Both the position numbers and the translations under genes were made by a program. A stretch of 64,000 nt of DNA from Halorussus gelatinilyticus (lineage in GTDB: Archaea; Halobacteriota; Halobacteria; Halobacteriales; Haladaptataceae), in assembly GCF_023238445.1 (NCBI RefSeq), contig NZ_CP096658.1, positions 2,542,001-2,606,000 on the forward strand, read 5' to 3'. Below are positions 42,956-51,616 of the stretch, one piece after another. Within the stretch, counting starts at the first letter, position 1. Each line of letters starts with the position of its first letter. The notes under the pieces were generated by a model. The model had not been told where the DNA came from, searched no databases, and worked only from the letters and a program-made list of their open reading frames with translations.

Positions 42956-43642
42956 ATGGGAACGCCACTCGACACCCGCGAGGCGCAGGCCGAGGAGGTC
43001 ATCGACCGCCTCTACGAGGAGTATCCGGACTCGACCATCTCGCTCAACTTCTCGAACCGCCTCGAACTGCTCATCGCGGTCATGCTCTCGGCGCAGTGTA
43101 CCGACGAGCGCGTGAACCAGGAGACCGCCCACCTGTTCGAGAAGTACGAGACCGTCGAGGACTACGCCGAGGCCGACGAGGACGAACTCTCGGAGGAACT
43201 CGGCTCCATCACCTACCACAACAGCAAGGCCGACTACATCAAATCGTCCGCCCGGACCATCATCGACGAGTACGACGGCGAGGTTCCCGACACGATGGAG
43301 GGGCTGACCGACCTGAAGGGCGTCGGCCGCAAGACCGCCAACGTCGTGCTCCAGCACGGCTACGACATCGTCGAGGGCGTCGTCGTGGACACCCACGTCC
43401 AGCGCATCTCCCGCCGACTCGGTATCACCGAGGACGAGCGTCCGGAGGACATCGAGCAGGACCTGATGGGAATCGTCGCCGAGGAACACTGGCAGCAGTA
43501 CACCCACCTGTTCATCAGTCACGGCCGGGCGACCTGCACCGCCCGGAACCCCGACTGCGGCGACTGCGTGCTGGAGGACCTCTGTCCGTCCTCGAAACTC
43601 GACCACGACGTGGACCTCGCCAGCGGCGAGTCGTGGGACTGA
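42956..43642 (+). CDS. nth: Endonuclease III (DNA glycosylase/AP lyase)
   Basis: 228 residues, usual length. The HhH motif with catalytic Lys is LKGVGRKTANVVL, the catalytic Asp follows in VVVDTHVQRISRR, and the [4Fe-4S] cluster is C-x6-C-x2-C-x5-C in CTARNPDCGDCVLEDLC. It removes oxidised pyrimidines in base-excision repair. Single gene; the downstream acyltransferase starts 76 nt later. Confidence 0.95.
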   Translation: MGTPLDTREAQAEEVIDRLYEEYPDSTISLNFSNRLELLIAVMLSAQCTDERVNQETAHLFEKYETVEDYAEADEDELSEELGSITYHNSKADYIKSSARTIIDEYDGEVPDTMEGLTDLKGVGRKTANVVLQHGYDIVEGVVVDTHVQRISRRLGITEDERPEDIEQDLMGIVAEEHWQQYTHLFISHGRATCTARNPDCGDCVLEDLCPSSKLDHDVDLASGESWD

Positions 43643-43717
43643 CCGCCCGCGGAGCCGATTCTACCAGTCCGTTGTCAACTCCGGTGGATTGATTACCGTC
43701 GCCGTTCGCGCTCCGCT

Positions 43718-44173
43718 ATGACGATAGACGAGACGGCGTCGATAGCGAACTCGACGCTCGGCGAGGTCGAAGTCCGAGAGTACGTCACCGTCCACGACTC
43801 CGAACTCGCCGACGGAGCGCGGGTGTACGAGCGGACCTCCGTCAAGAAGTCGGTGTTCGACGGCCCGACGGTCGTCAACGCGAACTGCTACGTCGAGAAC
43901 GCGAAACTCGGCGAGCGGGTGCAGGTCGGCCCGAACGCGTCCATCGTCGGCGTCACGCACGACCTCACCGACGCCGGGATGGAGTTCGGGAACGACCGGT
44001 TCGAGGAAATCGTCGTGGAAGACGGCGCGTTCGTGGGGGCCGGTGCGGTCGTCCTGCCCGGCGTCACCGTCGGGGAAAACGCCGTCGTCGGAGCGGGGAC
44101 GACGGTGGCGACGGACGTGCCGAGCGAGTGCGTCGTGCGGGCGGAATCGAACACGCGGACCCGAGAACTCTGA
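43718..44173 (+). CDS. Left-handed beta-helix (hexapeptide repeat) acyltransferase family protein
   Basis: 151 residues of repeated [LIV]-G-x4 hexads: VREYVTVHDSELADGARVYE, GPTVVNANCYVENAKLGERV, GAFVGAGAVVLPGVTVGENA and VVGAGTTVATDVPSECVV. Proteins of this fold form trimers and acetylate or otherwise acylate sugars and amino acids, or act as carbonic anhydrase-like enzymes. A loop FGNDRFEEIVVEDG interrupts the coils. Substrate unknown. No surface-sugar genes lie next to it. Confidence 0.8.
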   Translation: MTIDETASIANSTLGEVEVREYVTVHDSELADGARVYERTSVKKSVFDGPTVVNANCYVENAKLGERVQVGPNASIVGVTHDLTDAGMEFGNDRFEEIVVEDGAFVGAGAVVLPGVTVGENAVVGAGTTVATDVPSECVVRAESNTRTREL

Positions 44174-44190
44174 GCGGCAGTGACTCTGGT

Positions 44191-44679
44191 TCAGTACAAC
44201 ACGTAGTCGATGAAGAACCGAACCATCCCGACGACCCACGCCAGTATCCAGAAGAGGACGTAGCCGACGACGCCGACGCGGAGTCGGCCGCGCCACGCGC
44301 CCATGTTCTCGTGGAGTTCGCCGATGTCCACGTCGCGGTCGTTCGCGTCGCTGTCGTACATGTCGTGTTGATACTTGACCTGAAAGATGCGGACGATACC
44401 GGTCAGCGCGACCAGTAGCATCGCGTATGCTTGGAGACCCAGAAAGGCGTGGAGGGCGGCGAACCCGCCGATTTGCTCGAAGAAGCGCGGGAGCATCCAC
44501 CCGAGCAGGGGGACCGTCGTCAGGAGTAGCCCGACCGTGATGAACTTGAGGTGGTGCATCAACACGTCCCACGTGACCACCTCTTGGTCGAGGATGTACC
44601 ACGCCCCGTAGAGGTAGAAGGGAAAGCTGGCGGTGACGACGAGGGCGACTCCGGCCGCAACCAACGTCTCGCTGGCCAT
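44191..44679 (-). CDS. Four-helix membrane protein, function unknown
   Basis: 162 residues with hydrophobic segments at about 7-28, 43-62, 68-92 and 133-156. His residues lie near membrane ends (VLMHHLKFITVG, LHAFLGLQAYAM), so haem or metal binding is conceivable but unproven. Only 17 nt separate its stop from that of the convergent acyltransferase gene. I know no function. Confidence 0.65.
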   Translation of the reverse strand: MASETLVAAGVALVVTASFPFYLYGAWYILDQEVVTWDVLMHHLKFITVGLLLTTVPLLGWMLPRFFEQIGGFAALHAFLGLQAYAMLLVALTGIVRIFQVKYQHDMYDSDANDRDVDIGELHENMGAWRGRLRVGVVGYVLFWILAWVVGMVRFFIDYVLY

Positions 44680-44822
44680 GCGCGGCGGTTGGGAGCGCTG
44701 GCGGTTAAGGCGTGCGGAACCGTCCGGCGTCCGCGCTCGCGCTGCCGACACCCGTTGGCTTCGAGGCAGGTCGTAGCAACCTTAATCAGTTCGACGTGCC
44801 AGGCTTCGGACGAACGAATCTC

Positions 44823-45769
44823 ATGTCCGGACCTACCATCGTCTGCGTGGACCCCGACGAGTCGGCCCGAGAGGAGACGCTCGACCGACTCCGGGTCACC
44901 GGAGACGACCCGACGCTCGTCGCCGCCGAGTCGCTCGCCAGCGCCGAGGAATCGCTGCGCGCACGCTCCGTGGACTGCGTCGTGACCGAACACGACCTGC
45001 CCGACGGGACGGGTCTCGAACTCGCCTCGCGCGTCCGCGACCTCCGGCCGAGCGTCGGTTGCGTCCTCTACACCGCGGCCGACCGCGAGGCGTTGGCCAC
45101 CGACGAACACGACGACGCCGTCGCGGAGTACGTCGCCAAGGGGACGGTCCGAACGCCGCCGAGCGACTGTGGAGCGTCGTGGAGTTCACCGCGTCGTTTC
45201 GCGCCCAGACCGCCTACCCGGTCCCGCAGGACGAGACCGACCGACTCGCGGCGCTCGACGCTTACGACTTCGACTCGGAGGCGATACGCGACGACGTGGA
45301 GCGAATCACCGACCTCGCGGCCCGCCACCTCGACGTTCCCAAGGCCTCGATAAACCTGATAAAGGAACACAGCCAGGAGTTTCTGGTCTGTCACGGCGCG
45401 GACTGGACGCCGACCCACCGCGAGGACTCCATCTGCACCTACGCCATCGTGGAGGACGGACCGGTCGCCGTCGTGGAAGACGTGAAGGAGGACCCCCGAT
45501 TCGCCGACAACGAGAGCATCGACGACCTCGGGATTCGCTCGTACGTCGGCGCGGACCTGACGACCGCCGAGGGACTGCCCATCGGGACGCTCTGTGCCTA
45601 CGACGAGAAACCGCGCACGTTCTCCGCGGACGACCGGGAGTTTCTCGCCACGCTGGCCGACGTGGCGATGACCGTCCTGGGACTCCACCACGAGGTGACG
45701 GAACTGCGCGACGAGCGGAGCGACCTCATCGACGAACTCGACTCGGACGCCGGGAGTGGTGGCTCGTGA
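44823..45769 (+). pseudogene. Receiver-like plus GAF-domain signalling protein with one frameshift
   Basis: The first part (TIVCVDPDESAREETLDRLR ... CVVTEHDLPDGTGLELASRV) is a receiver domain with the phosphorylatable Asp position in EHDLPDG. It reads in one frame up to AEYVAKGTV near 45150. The next frame continues with NAAERLWSVVEFTASFRAQT and a GAF domain (CTYAIVEDGPVAVVEDVKED). One missing base (CCC read as CC near 45149-45152) explains the break. The GAF stop overlaps the GTG of the following ATPase gene. True frameshift or sequencing error cannot be told apart here. Confidence 0.7.
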
Positions 45770-46428
45770 GCAAGCAACGACTCGCACCGTACGAGTTCGC
45801 CGACGACCTGCCGCTGGGCGGCGTCGAACCCGGCACGAACCTGCTGGTCACGGGGCCGACGATGGGCGGCGCGCGCCGACTCGCGCTCCGCCTCGTCACC
45901 GACGGCAGCGACCGCGGCGAGGGGCTGTTGCTCGTCTCGACCGACAGGGCGGGCGCGAAGATTCTCTCGGAGTGCGACGGTCTCTGTGCCGACCTCGGGC
46001 GCTCGCCTCTCGGCGTCGTGGACTGCGTGAGCAAGGGGACCGGGAGCGGGCGGGTCGCCGACAGCGTGGAGACGGTGTCGAGTCCGGGCGACCTGACCGG
46101 CATCGGTATCGAGTTCTCGGGCCTGTACCAGAACATCCATCGCTCGGGCACCGAGCGCGTCCGGGCGGGGCTGTACTCCATCTCGACGCTGTTGATGTAC
46201 GCCGACTTTCAGACGGTCTCGCGGTTCGTCCACACCGTCAGCGGGCGTATCGCCGCGACCGACGGGCTCGGCGTGTTCCTCATCGACCCCGCGACGCAGG
46301 ACGAGAAGGTCGTCAGCACGATGACCCAACTCTGCGACGCCAGAGTGGACGTTCGGGAGCGCGACGGGGGGCGCGAACTCCGGGTTCGCGGCCTGCACGA
46401 CCAGCCCCAAGAGTGGACGGCGTTCTGA
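45766..46428 (+). CDS. RecA/KaiC-like protein with degenerate P-loop (transducer-like regulator family)
   Basis: 220 residues. It has the layout of haloarchaeal KaiC/GvpD-like RecA-fold proteins: LLVTGPTMGGARRLALRLVT stands where Walker A should be, but the GxxxxGK[ST] Lys is replaced (GPTMGGAR), and GLGVFLIDPATQDE stands at Walker B. It probably binds no ATP or binds it weakly. It is coupled to the receiver-GAF gene by a GTGA overlap, so the pair forms one signalling unit. Output unknown. Confidence 0.65.
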   Translation: MSKQRLAPYEFADDLPLGGVEPGTNLLVTGPTMGGARRLALRLVTDGSDRGEGLLLVSTDRAGAKILSECDGLCADLGRSPLGVVDCVSKGTGSGRVADSVETVSSPGDLTGIGIEFSGLYQNIHRSGTERVRAGLYSISTLLMYADFQTVSRFVHTVSGRIAATDGLGVFLIDPATQDEKVVSTMTQLCDARVDVRERDGGRELRVRGLHDQPQEWTAF

Positions 46429-46449
46429 GCGGGACCGGACGCCGAGTGA

Positions 46450-46505
46450 AGGTCGCCGAGCGGAGTTCGCTGGGTAGAGGTCGCCGGACAGCGGTCGCCG
46501 GGTGG
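46450..46505 (+). repeat. Four degenerate 14-bp tandem units
   Basis: AGGTCGCCGAGCGG, AGTTCGCTGGGTAG, AGGTCGCCGGACAG and CGGTCGCCGGGTGG follow one another without gaps between the RecA-like gene and the next promoter (CTTATACC at 46533-46540). Non-coding. Confidence 0.55.
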
Positions 46506-46563
46506 TGGGTCCGTCGGAACTACGTCGCGGCGCTTATACCGCTACAGGTCTGAGTTTCGAGCA

Positions 46564-47466
46564 ATGACCGACGCCTCGGACGACCCGGCGGGCGAGCGAC
46601 CGGTCGATTCGCCGAACGAGGCCGACGCGGGCGACCGGCCCGCCCCCGAAGAAGGGGCGGAGACTCGGGAACGCCCCGCAGGCGACGAGCGCGACCGACT
46701 CTCGCCCGAGGAGATAGAAGAGCGGTACGACTTCGAGGACTTCGGCCCGCGGGACATGGCCGAGATGACTTACGAGGAGTGGGAGGCGGTCTTCGACCAC
46801 GACTCGTGGATTACGGGCCGAGACCTGCTCGACCGGGTAGAGGCCGACCTCAAGAATCGGGTCGCCGACCGGGACGTGTTCGCCGTCGTCGAGCGCATCG
46901 AACGGGAGGGCGAACCCCAACTGCTCGCGTACTCCGACGAGGGATACGCCGTGGTCTACCCCGACGGGACCGTCGAGGGGAGCGGTACCGTCCTCCGGGA
47001 CGTGAAACCCTCCGTCGCGCTCGCGTCGATGGAGAGCTACGACGTGCCCGAGATGCCCGAGGGCGAGGTGCTTCCCGACCCCGCGGAGGTGCCGGAAGGC
47101 TCCGGGCAACTCGGCAACCAGTTGATGCAGATAATCGCCGCGGCCCACGTCCTCGCGGGCGTCGGACTGTTCGCGGCGTGGATAGCGGTCGGGCTTCCAA
47201 TCGTGGCCGCTGTGGCCGCGCTCGGCTTCTTCGTCTTCGGCGTGTTCGTCTTCCTGCTCGTAGCCAACGCTCGGCTCTCCGACCGCTTCCGGGCCGAGGA
47301 GTACCGCAACCGGCTCCGAGCCGTCGGTCTCGAAGACGAGGAGCGACCCGACTTCCTGCCCGGCGAGGGCGGCGAATCGTCCGAGTCGCTGGCCGACGCC
47401 GGCGAACCGAGCGACGACGGCGCGGCCGAGACCGGCGTCTCCTCGGCGTCCGAAAGCGGAAACTAG
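46564..47466 (+). CDS. Membrane protein at the head of the cytochrome bc cluster, function unknown
   Basis: 300 residues: a disordered acidic N-terminus of about 50, a soluble domain with DFGPRDMAEMTYEEWEAVFD and the beta-rich stretch YSDEGYAVVYPDGTVEGSGT, two membrane helices (about 198-240), then a Ser/Asp-rich tail. CGCTTATACCG about 30 nt before the ATG is its promoter. Its constant position beside halocyanin/bc genes suggests a role in assembly or stability of that complex, an inference from context. Confidence 0.65.
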   Translation: MTDASDDPAGERPVDSPNEADAGDRPAPEEGAETRERPAGDERDRLSPEEIEERYDFEDFGPRDMAEMTYEEWEAVFDHDSWITGRDLLDRVEADLKNRVADRDVFAVVERIEREGEPQLLAYSDEGYAVVYPDGTVEGSGTVLRDVKPSVALASMESYDVPEMPEGEVLPDPAEVPEGSGQLGNQLMQIIAAAHVLAGVGLFAAWIAVGLPIVAAVAALGFFVFGVFVFLLVANARLSDRFRAEEYRNRLRAVGLEDEERPDFLPGEGGESSESLADAGEPSDDGAAETGVSSASESGN

Positions 47467-47550
47467 GCCGCGCTCGGCGCGTCGGGCGGCGAAACCACGG
47501 TCCAGCGGCATCGGTGGGTTTAAGCAAGTCCTGTCCTGACTTTCATCTGT

Positions 47551-48213
47551 ATGAAGAGGCGGGACTTTCTGATGGCAGCCACCGGTGTTGCGGGCGGCGG
47601 TGCCGCAGGGGCAACGGCCGCTGCGGCCCAGGAGACGACGGAAACGTCGTCCGGCAATACCACTGCCTCTGGAAACGAGACCACGACCGTCGCCAACGGA
47701 ACGGCGGCCAACGAGACGACGGCCAGCGGAGGCTCGTCCGGCGGCGGTCCGACCAAAGAGGTGATAGTCGGTCCCGGCGGGAGCCTCGTGTTCGAGCCCG
47801 CCGAGTTGACCATCGCAACCGGAACGACGGTGAAGTGGGTCTGGGAGTCGGACAACCACAACGTCGTCCCCTCGAGCCAACCCGAGGGTGCCAACTGGCA
47901 GGGCACCGACGGCCCACCGAGCAAGACGTACAACACGGGCCACGAGTACTCCCACACGTTCAATACGACCGGCACGTTCGAGTACTTCTGTCAGCCCCAC
48001 AAGACCGCCGGGATGACCGGTACCATCACGGTGAAAGAGAGCCTCAGTAGCGGCGGTGGCGGACAGAAAGAGGCCAACCCCGAACACATGGGCGTCCCGA
48101 TTCAGGCCCACTTCGTCGGTCTGGCGGCCCTGCTGATGATGGCGGTTTCGTTCGTCTACACGTTCTTCACGTTGAAGTACGGCGAATCACCGCACGCCAG
48201 CGGAGGTAACTGA
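47551..48213 (+). CDS. Halocyanin-like blue copper protein, Tat-exported and membrane-anchored
   Basis: 220 residues. A twin-arginine signal (MKRRDFLMAATGVAGGG) is followed by an Asn/Thr/Ser-rich linker. The plastocyanin fold carries the type-1 copper ligands: His in WESDNHNVV and Cys-His-Met in FEYFCQPHKTAGM. A C-terminal helix (HFVGLAALLMMAVSFVYTFF) anchors it. It probably accepts electrons from the Rieske/cytochrome b complex in place of a cytochrome c. GGTTTAAGCAAG about 25-34 nt upstream is the promoter; the next ATG is 3 nt after the stop. Confidence 0.9.
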   Translation: MKRRDFLMAATGVAGGGAAGATAAAAQETTETSSGNTTASGNETTTVANGTAANETTASGGSSGGGPTKEVIVGPGGSLVFEPAELTIATGTTVKWVWESDNHNVVPSSQPEGANWQGTDGPPSKTYNTGHEYSHTFNTTGTFEYFCQPHKTAGMTGTITVKESLSSGGGGQKEANPEHMGVPIQAHFVGLAALLMMAVSFVYTFFTLKYGESPHASGGN

Positions 48214-48215
48214 CC

Positions 48216-48602
48216 ATGTCATCCACAGGCTCGACTTACGGCGACATCCACCGCTACGAACCGGCCCGCGAGAGTACGGCCGCGGCCATCGCCATCGTCC
48301 TCCTGACGGTGGTCGAGGTCGTGTTCGTCGGGCTGTTCACCTACGGACTCATCAACGGTTGGGGGTTCAGCGAGATCGGGAACATGTACCTCGGGAGCGT
48401 TCTCGCGGTCATCTTCATCGACCTCGCGTTCGTCCTCCTGCTGTACCGCAAGGAGTTCCTCCCGGACGTGATGATCGTGAAGAAGCGCCGTCGCAAGTGG
48501 GAAGACCTCTACATCCGCGAAGAACAGCAGCACGGCACCGACTCGTTCGGTGACGCATGGGAGCAGTTCAAACACGCAGTGTACCCGTACTACAAACGAT
48601 AA
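48216..48602 (+). CDS. Two-helix membrane subunit of the bc cluster
   Basis: 128 residues with helices at about 23-46 and 57-76, then a basic cytoplasmic stretch (KKRRRKWEDLYIREEQ) and a C-terminal YPYYKR. It is packed between halocyanin (3-nt gap) and Rieske (2-nt gap), so it is almost certainly made with the complex. No catalytic motif seen. Possibly an accessory subunit. Confidence 0.75.
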   Translation: MSSTGSTYGDIHRYEPARESTAAAIAIVLLTVVEVVFVGLFTYGLINGWGFSEIGNMYLGSVLAVIFIDLAFVLLLYRKEFLPDVMIVKKRRRKWEDLYIREEQQHGTDSFGDAWEQFKHAVYPYYKR

Positions 48603-48604
48603 CC

Positions 48605-49453
48605 ATGCCAAAAGAAGACGACAAGTATCCAGATAGCACAGGTCGTCGCCGCTTCGTCAAAGGCGTCGTAGGGAGCGCGTCCCTCGCGGGCATCGGCACC
48701 GCCGCCGCGGCGGGAATCAACTCCACCACGGCCCAGACCGGTGCCGGCGGTGGCGTGACGCAGTTCATGGCGATGGAGAACATCTCCGGTCCCGCGCCGC
48801 GCGGGATGCCCCAGATTCCGGTCGAAATCGACTCGGAGGGCTACATCAAGGGCGTCTGGCCCGAAGTGAAGACCGAGAGTCAGGGCGGAAAAGAGGTCAA
48901 GGTCGCCAAGATGGAACTCGGCGGCAAGACCTACACCTCGGAGTGGTTCCAGTACTGCGGCGTCCAGACGTACCCCGGCGTCCAACCCGACGCCGACCAG
49001 GACAACTACTTCCGCTACAGCGGTAACTCGAAGTTCGAGTGGCAGAACGAGGAGGTCAGCGAAGGCGACAAGATCCACATCGACGACTTCGAGGATTACG
49101 CGACGTGGGGCAACGGCATCGGCCAAGACGGTCTCGGCAAGCCCGCACAGGGCACGTGGCGCTCGCAGGACGTACCGCCGAGCGGCAAGATGCCGATTCA
49201 GGTCATCCGAAGCACGCGAATCGAGGAGATGGCCAAGGACAACGAGTGGCTGAAGGCCAGCACCCAAGAAGGATTTGTCGCTAACCTGAACAAATGCACG
49301 CACTTTTGTTGCGTGCCCACGTTCAAGGGTCTGTCCGGCTCGACCGTGGCCAACGCACAGAACATGATATACTGTCAGTGTCACCAGTCGGTGTACGACC
49401 CGTTCAGCATCATCGAAAAATCGTTCGTCGCGCTCCCGCGACCGGAGGAATAA
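48605..49453 (+). CDS. Rieske [2Fe-2S] protein of the cytochrome bc complex
   Basis: 282 residues. A twin-arginine signal-anchor (GRRRFVKGVVGSASLAGIGT) starts it. The cluster is bound by box 1 C-T-H (KCTHFCCVP) and box 2 C-x2-H (YCQCHQSVYDP), with the extra Cys of each box free for the usual disulfide. The domain before box 1 is larger than in bacterial Rieske proteins. It takes electrons from quinol at the cytochrome b site. The stop is 3 nt before the cytochrome b gene. Confidence 0.93.
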   Translation: MPKEDDKYPDSTGRRRFVKGVVGSASLAGIGTAAAAGINSTTAQTGAGGGVTQFMAMENISGPAPRGMPQIPVEIDSEGYIKGVWPEVKTESQGGKEVKVAKMELGGKTYTSEWFQYCGVQTYPGVQPDADQDNYFRYSGNSKFEWQNEEVSEGDKIHIDDFEDYATWGNGIGQDGLGKPAQGTWRSQDVPPSGKMPIQVIRSTRIEEMAKDNEWLKASTQEGFVANLNKCTHFCCVPTFKGLSGSTVANAQNMIYCQCHQSVYDPFSIIEKSFVALPRPEE

Positions 49454-49456
49454 CGA

Positions 49457-50251
49457 ATGAGTCTCGAACGCAAAGACGACTACGACCACGGCGAGTGGAT
49501 GCGGGAGCGGAACCTGACGCCGGTAGAGACGACGTTCCTGACCGCGCTCATCTGGATGGACAAGCGGTTCCGAATCGTCGATTACCTCGAAATCTTGGAG
49601 ACCCTCTACTACAGGGTCAACATGCAGATGCCCAAGAGCCACACCGAGCAGTACAACTTGGACAACAAGTTCTGGTACTGGTACCCTCTGTACGCGCTCG
49701 GTAGCTTCTCGACCATCGCGTACGCGGTCGCGGCGATAAGCGGCGCGTTACTCGGGTTCTACTACGCACCCGCGACGACCGGCGACCCGACGACGGCGTA
49801 CAACCAGTTGGCGTTCATCATGACCGAGTTGAACTTCGGGTTCATGCTGCGGTCCATCCACCGGTGGTCGGCACAGGTGATGGTCGCGGCGGTGTTCCTC
49901 CACATGCTCCGGGTGTACTTCACCGGGGCATACAAGGAACCGCGCGAACTCAACTGGATCATCGGCATCGTCCTCATCAGCCTGACGATGGTGTTCGGGT
50001 ACACGGGCTACCTGCTCCCGTGGGACCAACTGGCGTTCTGGGCGGGACAGATCGGCGTGGAGATGGCCCGCTCGATACCGCTCATCGGCGAGTGGCTAGC
50101 GTTGCTCGTCTTCGGCGGGTTCAGCCTCGGGCAACCCACGCTCCAGCGGATGTACATCTTCCACGTGTTCCTGCTCCCGTTCGTCGTGACCACGCTCATC
50201 GCGGTCCACATCGCCATCGTGTGGATTCAGGGCATCGCGGAACCCCACTAA
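49457..50251 (+). CDS. Cytochrome b, N-terminal part (cytochrome b6-like)
   Basis: 264 residues with four core membrane helices. The four haem ligands are His residues in RSIHRWSAQ and VFLHMLRVY (helix B) and in IFHVFLLP and LIAVHIAIVW (helix D). YTGYLLPWDQLAFWA is the Qo-side stretch. It holds both b haems and forms the quinol sites together with the next gene, as in cytochrome b6/subunit IV. The N-terminal 50 residues are a polar extension. Confidence 0.93.
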   Translation: MSLERKDDYDHGEWMRERNLTPVETTFLTALIWMDKRFRIVDYLEILETLYYRVNMQMPKSHTEQYNLDNKFWYWYPLYALGSFSTIAYAVAAISGALLGFYYAPATTGDPTTAYNQLAFIMTELNFGFMLRSIHRWSAQVMVAAVFLHMLRVYFTGAYKEPRELNWIIGIVLISLTMVFGYTGYLLPWDQLAFWAGQIGVEMARSIPLIGEWLALLVFGGFSLGQPTLQRMYIFHVFLLPFVVTTLIAVHIAIVWIQGIAEPH

Positions 50252-50254
50252 ACA

Positions 50255-51031
50255 ATGACAGACGAACAAACCGAAACCGACGGCAAGCAAGCACAGACCG
50301 ACGGGGGCGGGACGGGCATCGTCCCGCCGGACGACGAGACCCCGACGTGGAGCGAGCGCAAGCAGCGCACAGAGGGTCTCTCCCGCCTGACCTACGAGTA
50401 CTTCGAACGCGCACGCCGCGAGGACCAAGACCTCCGACAGGAGTCTAGCTACGTCGAGCGTGACGTGCTGGCGTTCCCGGTCTGGCCCCACGAGATGATT
50501 CGGAACCTCTCGCTGACGAGTTTCTTCGTCGGCATGATCATCTTCCTCTCGGCGACGCTCCCGCCCCACCTCGGGGCACCGGCCGACCCGAACTCGACGC
50601 CGGCGGTCATCCTGCCCGACTGGTATCTCTACTGGTCGTTCGGCCTGCTGAAGCTCGGCCCGCTCAACCCCGAACTGGCGATTCTCGGCGGCGAGAAGCT
50701 GATGTCCGACCGCGCGTACGGCGTCGTCGCCAACATCGTGGTCGTCGGCATCGTCGCCATCGTCCCGTTCCTGAACAAGGGGAGCGCGCGCCGACCCGTC
50801 GAACAGCCCTTCTGGGCCGCGGTCGGGATGATGGGCTTCGCGTTCGCGTGGACCATCAGCATCTACTCGGCGAAGAACCTCGCCCCCATCGCGCCCCACC
50901 TGCTGTTCGACCTGACGTTCCTCGTGCCGCCCATCGTGGGCACCATCACCTACGCGGTGCTGAAGGCGATGCGCGAGGGGTACATGTTCGACCTCAACCG
51001 GCGGTACTACCGGCTCCGACCGCCGAAGTGA
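50255..51031 (+). CDS. Cytochrome b, C-terminal part (subunit IV-like)
   Basis: 258 residues. The Qo motif appears as PDWYLYWSF (PEWY in most relatives). About 4 membrane helices lie at 88-108, 121-140, 160-178 and 192-245. The N-terminal 80 residues are a charged cytoplasmic extension (DDETPTWSERKQRTEGLSRL). Asp instead of Glu in P-D-W-Y is an allowed variant seen in some bc complexes. It starts 3 nt after the cytochrome b stop. Confidence 0.9.
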   Translation: MTDEQTETDGKQAQTDGGGTGIVPPDDETPTWSERKQRTEGLSRLTYEYFERARREDQDLRQESSYVERDVLAFPVWPHEMIRNLSLTSFFVGMIIFLSATLPPHLGAPADPNSTPAVILPDWYLYWSFGLLKLGPLNPELAILGGEKLMSDRAYGVVANIVVVGIVAIVPFLNKGSARRPVEQPFWAAVGMMGFAFAWTISIYSAKNLAPIAPHLLFDLTFLVPPIVGTITYAVLKAMREGYMFDLNRRYYRLRPPK

Positions 51032-51051
51032 CGCCGTAGCGATTTTTCACC

Positions 51052-51369
51052 ATGGATTCGAGTACGGACGACACCGACGACGGGGAGACTCGCGCCCGCG
51101 AAGTCGAGGTACCGCTCAGGCTCTACAAGGTCGTGACCGTGTTCTCGACGATGTTCGCGGTGGCGTTCGTCGTGGGCGGGTTCATCGTTCTCGACACCGC
51201 GACCCAGCGCGCCAGCCTCGCGCTCTCGGAGATGAACCTGCCGCTGGCCATCCTCGGCGTGGCGATGATCGCCGCCGGCGCGCTGGTCTACGCCTTCGCG
51301 ACCCGGTTCCGAGCCGAGGGAATGGGAAAACCTAAAGAGCAATCCGACGAACCATCAAACAATGGCTGA
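51052..51369 (+). CDS. Small two-helix membrane protein of the bc cluster
   Basis: 105 residues: an acidic start, two helices (about 28-48 and 63-84) and a polar tail KPKEQSDEPSNNG. It lies 20 nt after the cytochrome b C-part and overlaps the next gene by 8 nt. No functional motif. Probably an accessory subunit. Confidence 0.7.
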   Translation: MDSSTDDTDDGETRAREVEVPLRLYKVVTVFSTMFAVAFVVGGFIVLDTATQRASLALSEMNLPLAILGVAMIAAGALVYAFATRFRAEGMGKPKEQSDEPSNNG

Positions 51370-51616
51370 CGAATTCGCTAAGGGATTCGGTATCCTGACG
51401 GGCGGCGGTCTCGTCTGGATGGTGCTGTCTGGCTGGTACACGACGCCCTCGTTCGAGGAGACCCAACTCGTCGCCGAGATTCCGGCGAACCTCGACGCGT
51501 ACGGGCAGGCGGCCATCGTCCTCCGAGAGGTGTTCTTCTGGTTCACCATCCTCGGCGTGCTGACCTTCTGGGTCGTCCTCCCGGCGCTCCAACAGTTGCG
51601 AGAGGCCTCGACGTAG
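51362..51616 (+). CDS. Small membrane protein closing the bc cluster
   Basis: 84 residues with two hydrophobic helices (GFGILTGGGLVWMVLSGWY and FFWFTILGVLTFWVVLPAL). Its ATG lies inside the end of the previous gene, so translation is coupled. No known function; position and coupling suggest a bc-complex accessory protein. Confidence 0.7.
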   Translation: MADEFAKGFGILTGGGLVWMVLSGWYTTPSFEETQLVAEIPANLDAYGQAAIVLREVFFWFTILGVLTFWVVLPALQQLREAST

